From: Candidatus Hydrogenedentota bacterium
GTDB lineage: Bacteria > Hydrogenedentota > Hydrogenedentia > Hydrogenedentales > CAITNO01
Direction of reading: 5' to 3'
NCBI GenBank assembly: GCA_007124105.1
Contig: SLFT01000519.1
Coordinates: forward strand, 1 to 7,146
Length of the DNA stretch: 7,146 bases
In this document: piece after piece, positions 5,747 through 7,146 of the stretch
Layout of the letters: each line of letters begins with the position of its first letter
How positions within the stretch are numbered: position 1 is the stretch's first letter
Notes under the pieces: model-generated
The model's database searches: none
What the model was told of the DNA's origin: nothing
Seen by the model: only the letters and a program-made list of their open reading frames with translations
Translations under genes and position numbers: made by a program

Positions 5747-7146
5747 ATGAAGATATCAGACTTGGAACTTATCCTGCCGCAGGTGGAAAAGCCTGCGCGT
5801 TATATAGGCGGAGAATGGAATGCGGCGACAAAAGACCCGGCGCGGGTGGACCTTCGGGTATGCCTGTTCTTTCCCGACCTGTACGAGCTGGGCCTGGGCA
5901 ACCTGGGGCTGCAAATCCTGTACGCCATTTTGAACGATATGGATACTGTGTGGGCTGAGCGCGCGTATCTGCCGGCGCCGGACATGGAAGCGCAATTGCG
6001 CGCTCGGTCGGCGCCGCTGTTCATGCTCGAATCACGGGCGCCGGTTGCCGCGGCTGACGCCATCGGCTTCACCTTGCAATCGGAGTTAACCTATGTAAAC
6101 GTATTAAAGGCGCTGGAACTGGCGGGACTGCCGCTGTACGCGGAAGAACGGGACGACGAGACGCCCTTGGTATTCGCAGGCGGCCCCGGCGCCTACAATC
6201 CTGAACCGCTGGCGCCGTTTATGGATTTTTTTGTGGTCGGCGACGGCGAAGATGTTATTGTCGAGGTTGCACAATGTCTGATCAATTGCAAGGGCATGTC
6301 GCGACGCAACAAGCTTGAGGCGTTATCTGAAATCAACGGGATATACGCGCCCAGTTTATATCCTGTCATAACGCAACCGGACGGCAGCATTCTGCCCCGC
6401 CTTGACAGGAAGATACATGCGCGACTTACGGCCTCCTTGAACGCCGCGACATTTCCAAAACGTATTGTAACGCCCTTTACACAGCTGATTCATGACGGGG
6501 CGGGCATTGAAGTATTGCGCGGTTGTACCCACGGGTGTCGCTTTTGCCTGGCGGGCATGATTACACGCCCTGTTCGCGAGCGCGATACGGATGTCGCCCT
6601 TGACCTGATTGAAACCGCGCTGGCCGGCACGGGGCTTGAGGCTGTCACGCTGTTGTCCCTGTCCACCTGTGACCATTCTCAGATACATCGGCTGTTGCGC
6701 GAGGCGTCTGCCCGAGTGCATGGGCAGCAGGCTTCCCTGTCGCTGCCGTCGTTGCGGCTGGATCGCTTTTCTGTGGAGTTGGCCGATTTCGTGGCCCATA
6801 AACGGCGCAGCGGTCTCACGTTCGCGCCCGAGGCGGGCACGTCCCGGTTGCGCGCTGTCATAAACAAGGACGTATCAGACGCGCAACTTGTCGAACTGGC
6901 GGAAGACGCGTTCCGACGCGGCTGGCGGCATATCAAAACCTATTTTATGATTGGATTGCCCACGGAAACCGACGCAGATGTCGCCGCAATCGCCGATTTG
7001 TGCGGACGTGTACTCGAAGCAGGCCGTCGCATTAACAAGCATGCCATGGTGCGCACAGGCGTCTCCACCTTTGTGCCCAAACCCTTCACACCGTTCCAAT
7101 GGACGGCCCAGCTGGGGCTTGAGGAGACCCGCGCACGGCAGCAGCA
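5747..7146 (+). CDS. TIGR03960-type radical SAM protein with B12-binding-like N-terminal domain (C-terminus cut by the window)
   Basis: The frame is open for 466 codons from ATG at 5747 to the right edge. Residues about 30-180 form a Rossmann-like domain related to cobalamin-binding domains (PDLYELGLGNLGLQILY at 43-59, GGPGAYNPEPLAPF near 145-160, then GDGED). The radical SAM core follows with CX3CX2C at C260, C264 and C267 inside EVLRGCTHGCRFCLAGM, which binds the 4Fe-4S cluster that cleaves S-adenosylmethionine. Further family signatures are FAPEAGTSRLR from 359 and KTYFMIGLPTE from 397. The family is often fused or linked to a DUF2344 protein and found near ribonuclease G and rplU, but that side lies beyond the window. 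The reaction is not established. No DxHxxG motif is present and residues 1-223 contain no histidine, so the usual His-on cobalamin ligand is absent. No frameshift was seen. Confidence 0.93.
   Translation, partial: MKISDLELILPQVEKPARYIGGEWNAATKDPARVDLRVCLFFPDLYELGLGNLGLQILYAILNDMDTVWAERAYLPAPDMEAQLRARSAPLFMLESRAPVAAADAIGFTLQSELTYVNVLKALELAGLPLYAEERDDETPLVFAGGPGAYNPEPLAPFMDFFVVGDGEDVIVEVAQCLINCKGMSRRNKLEALSEINGIYAPSLYPVITQPDGSILPRLDRKIHARLTASLNAATFPKRIVTPFTQLIHDGAGIEVLRGCTHGCRFCLAGMITRPVRERDTDVALDLIETALAGTGLEAVTLLSLSTCDHSQIHRLLREASARVHGQQASLSLPSLRLDRFSVELADFVAHKRRSGLTFAPEAGTSRLRAVINKDVSDAQLVELAEDAFRRGWRHIKTYFMIGLPTETDADVAAIADLCGRVLEAGRRINKHAMVRTGVSTFVPKPFTPFQWTAQLGLEETRARQQ

Overview
This window reads as chromosomal DNA from a free-living Gram-negative-type bacterium of moderately high GC. 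A DUF4838/PA14 lipoprotein with a long, accurately predicted reading frame, an HU protein with a basic tail and a TIGR03960-type radical SAM protein together suggest a PVC-like or Hydrogenedentota/Lentisphaerota-like lineage. That placement is inference from gene content, not from a marker gene. I see no rRNA, tRNA, CRISPR array, transposase or phage gene.

Layout, left to right. Positions 1-2227 (minus strand) hold the first 742 residues of a secreted lipoprotein with an alpha-glucuronidase-like N-terminal region, a DUF4838 domain and a C-terminal PA14 domain that runs off the left edge. It has a clear promoter at 2309-2336. Just upstream of that promoter lie the terminator (2342-2378) and coding region (2400-2723, minus) of an HU/IHF-family DNA-binding protein. 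A gap of about 430 bases separates HU from a plus-strand gene (3153-3752). The gap carries two A-tracts, a TTGACA box and a small palindrome, which I read as the HU promoter region. The plus-strand gene has the calcineurin-like phosphoesterase fold but has lost most of its metal ligands. Converging on it is a minus-strand pair: a HAD-family hydrolase (4518-5228) followed by a flavodoxin-fold protein with an iron-sulfur-type cysteine cluster (3809-4414). A poorly explained stretch of about 520 bases (5229-5746) then leads into the 5' two-thirds or so of a B12-binding-like radical SAM protein (5747 to the right edge, plus).

The genes do not form one pathway. The lipoprotein points to complex-glycan use at the cell surface, HU to nucleoid structure, and the HAD and flavoprotein genes to a possible two-gene transcript of unknown substrate. 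The radical SAM protein belongs to a widespread family with no firmly assigned reaction. No complete new system is visible. The most unusual items are the apparently metal-dead phosphoesterase, the radical SAM protein whose B12-like domain has no histidine at all, and the empty 520-base region in front of it.
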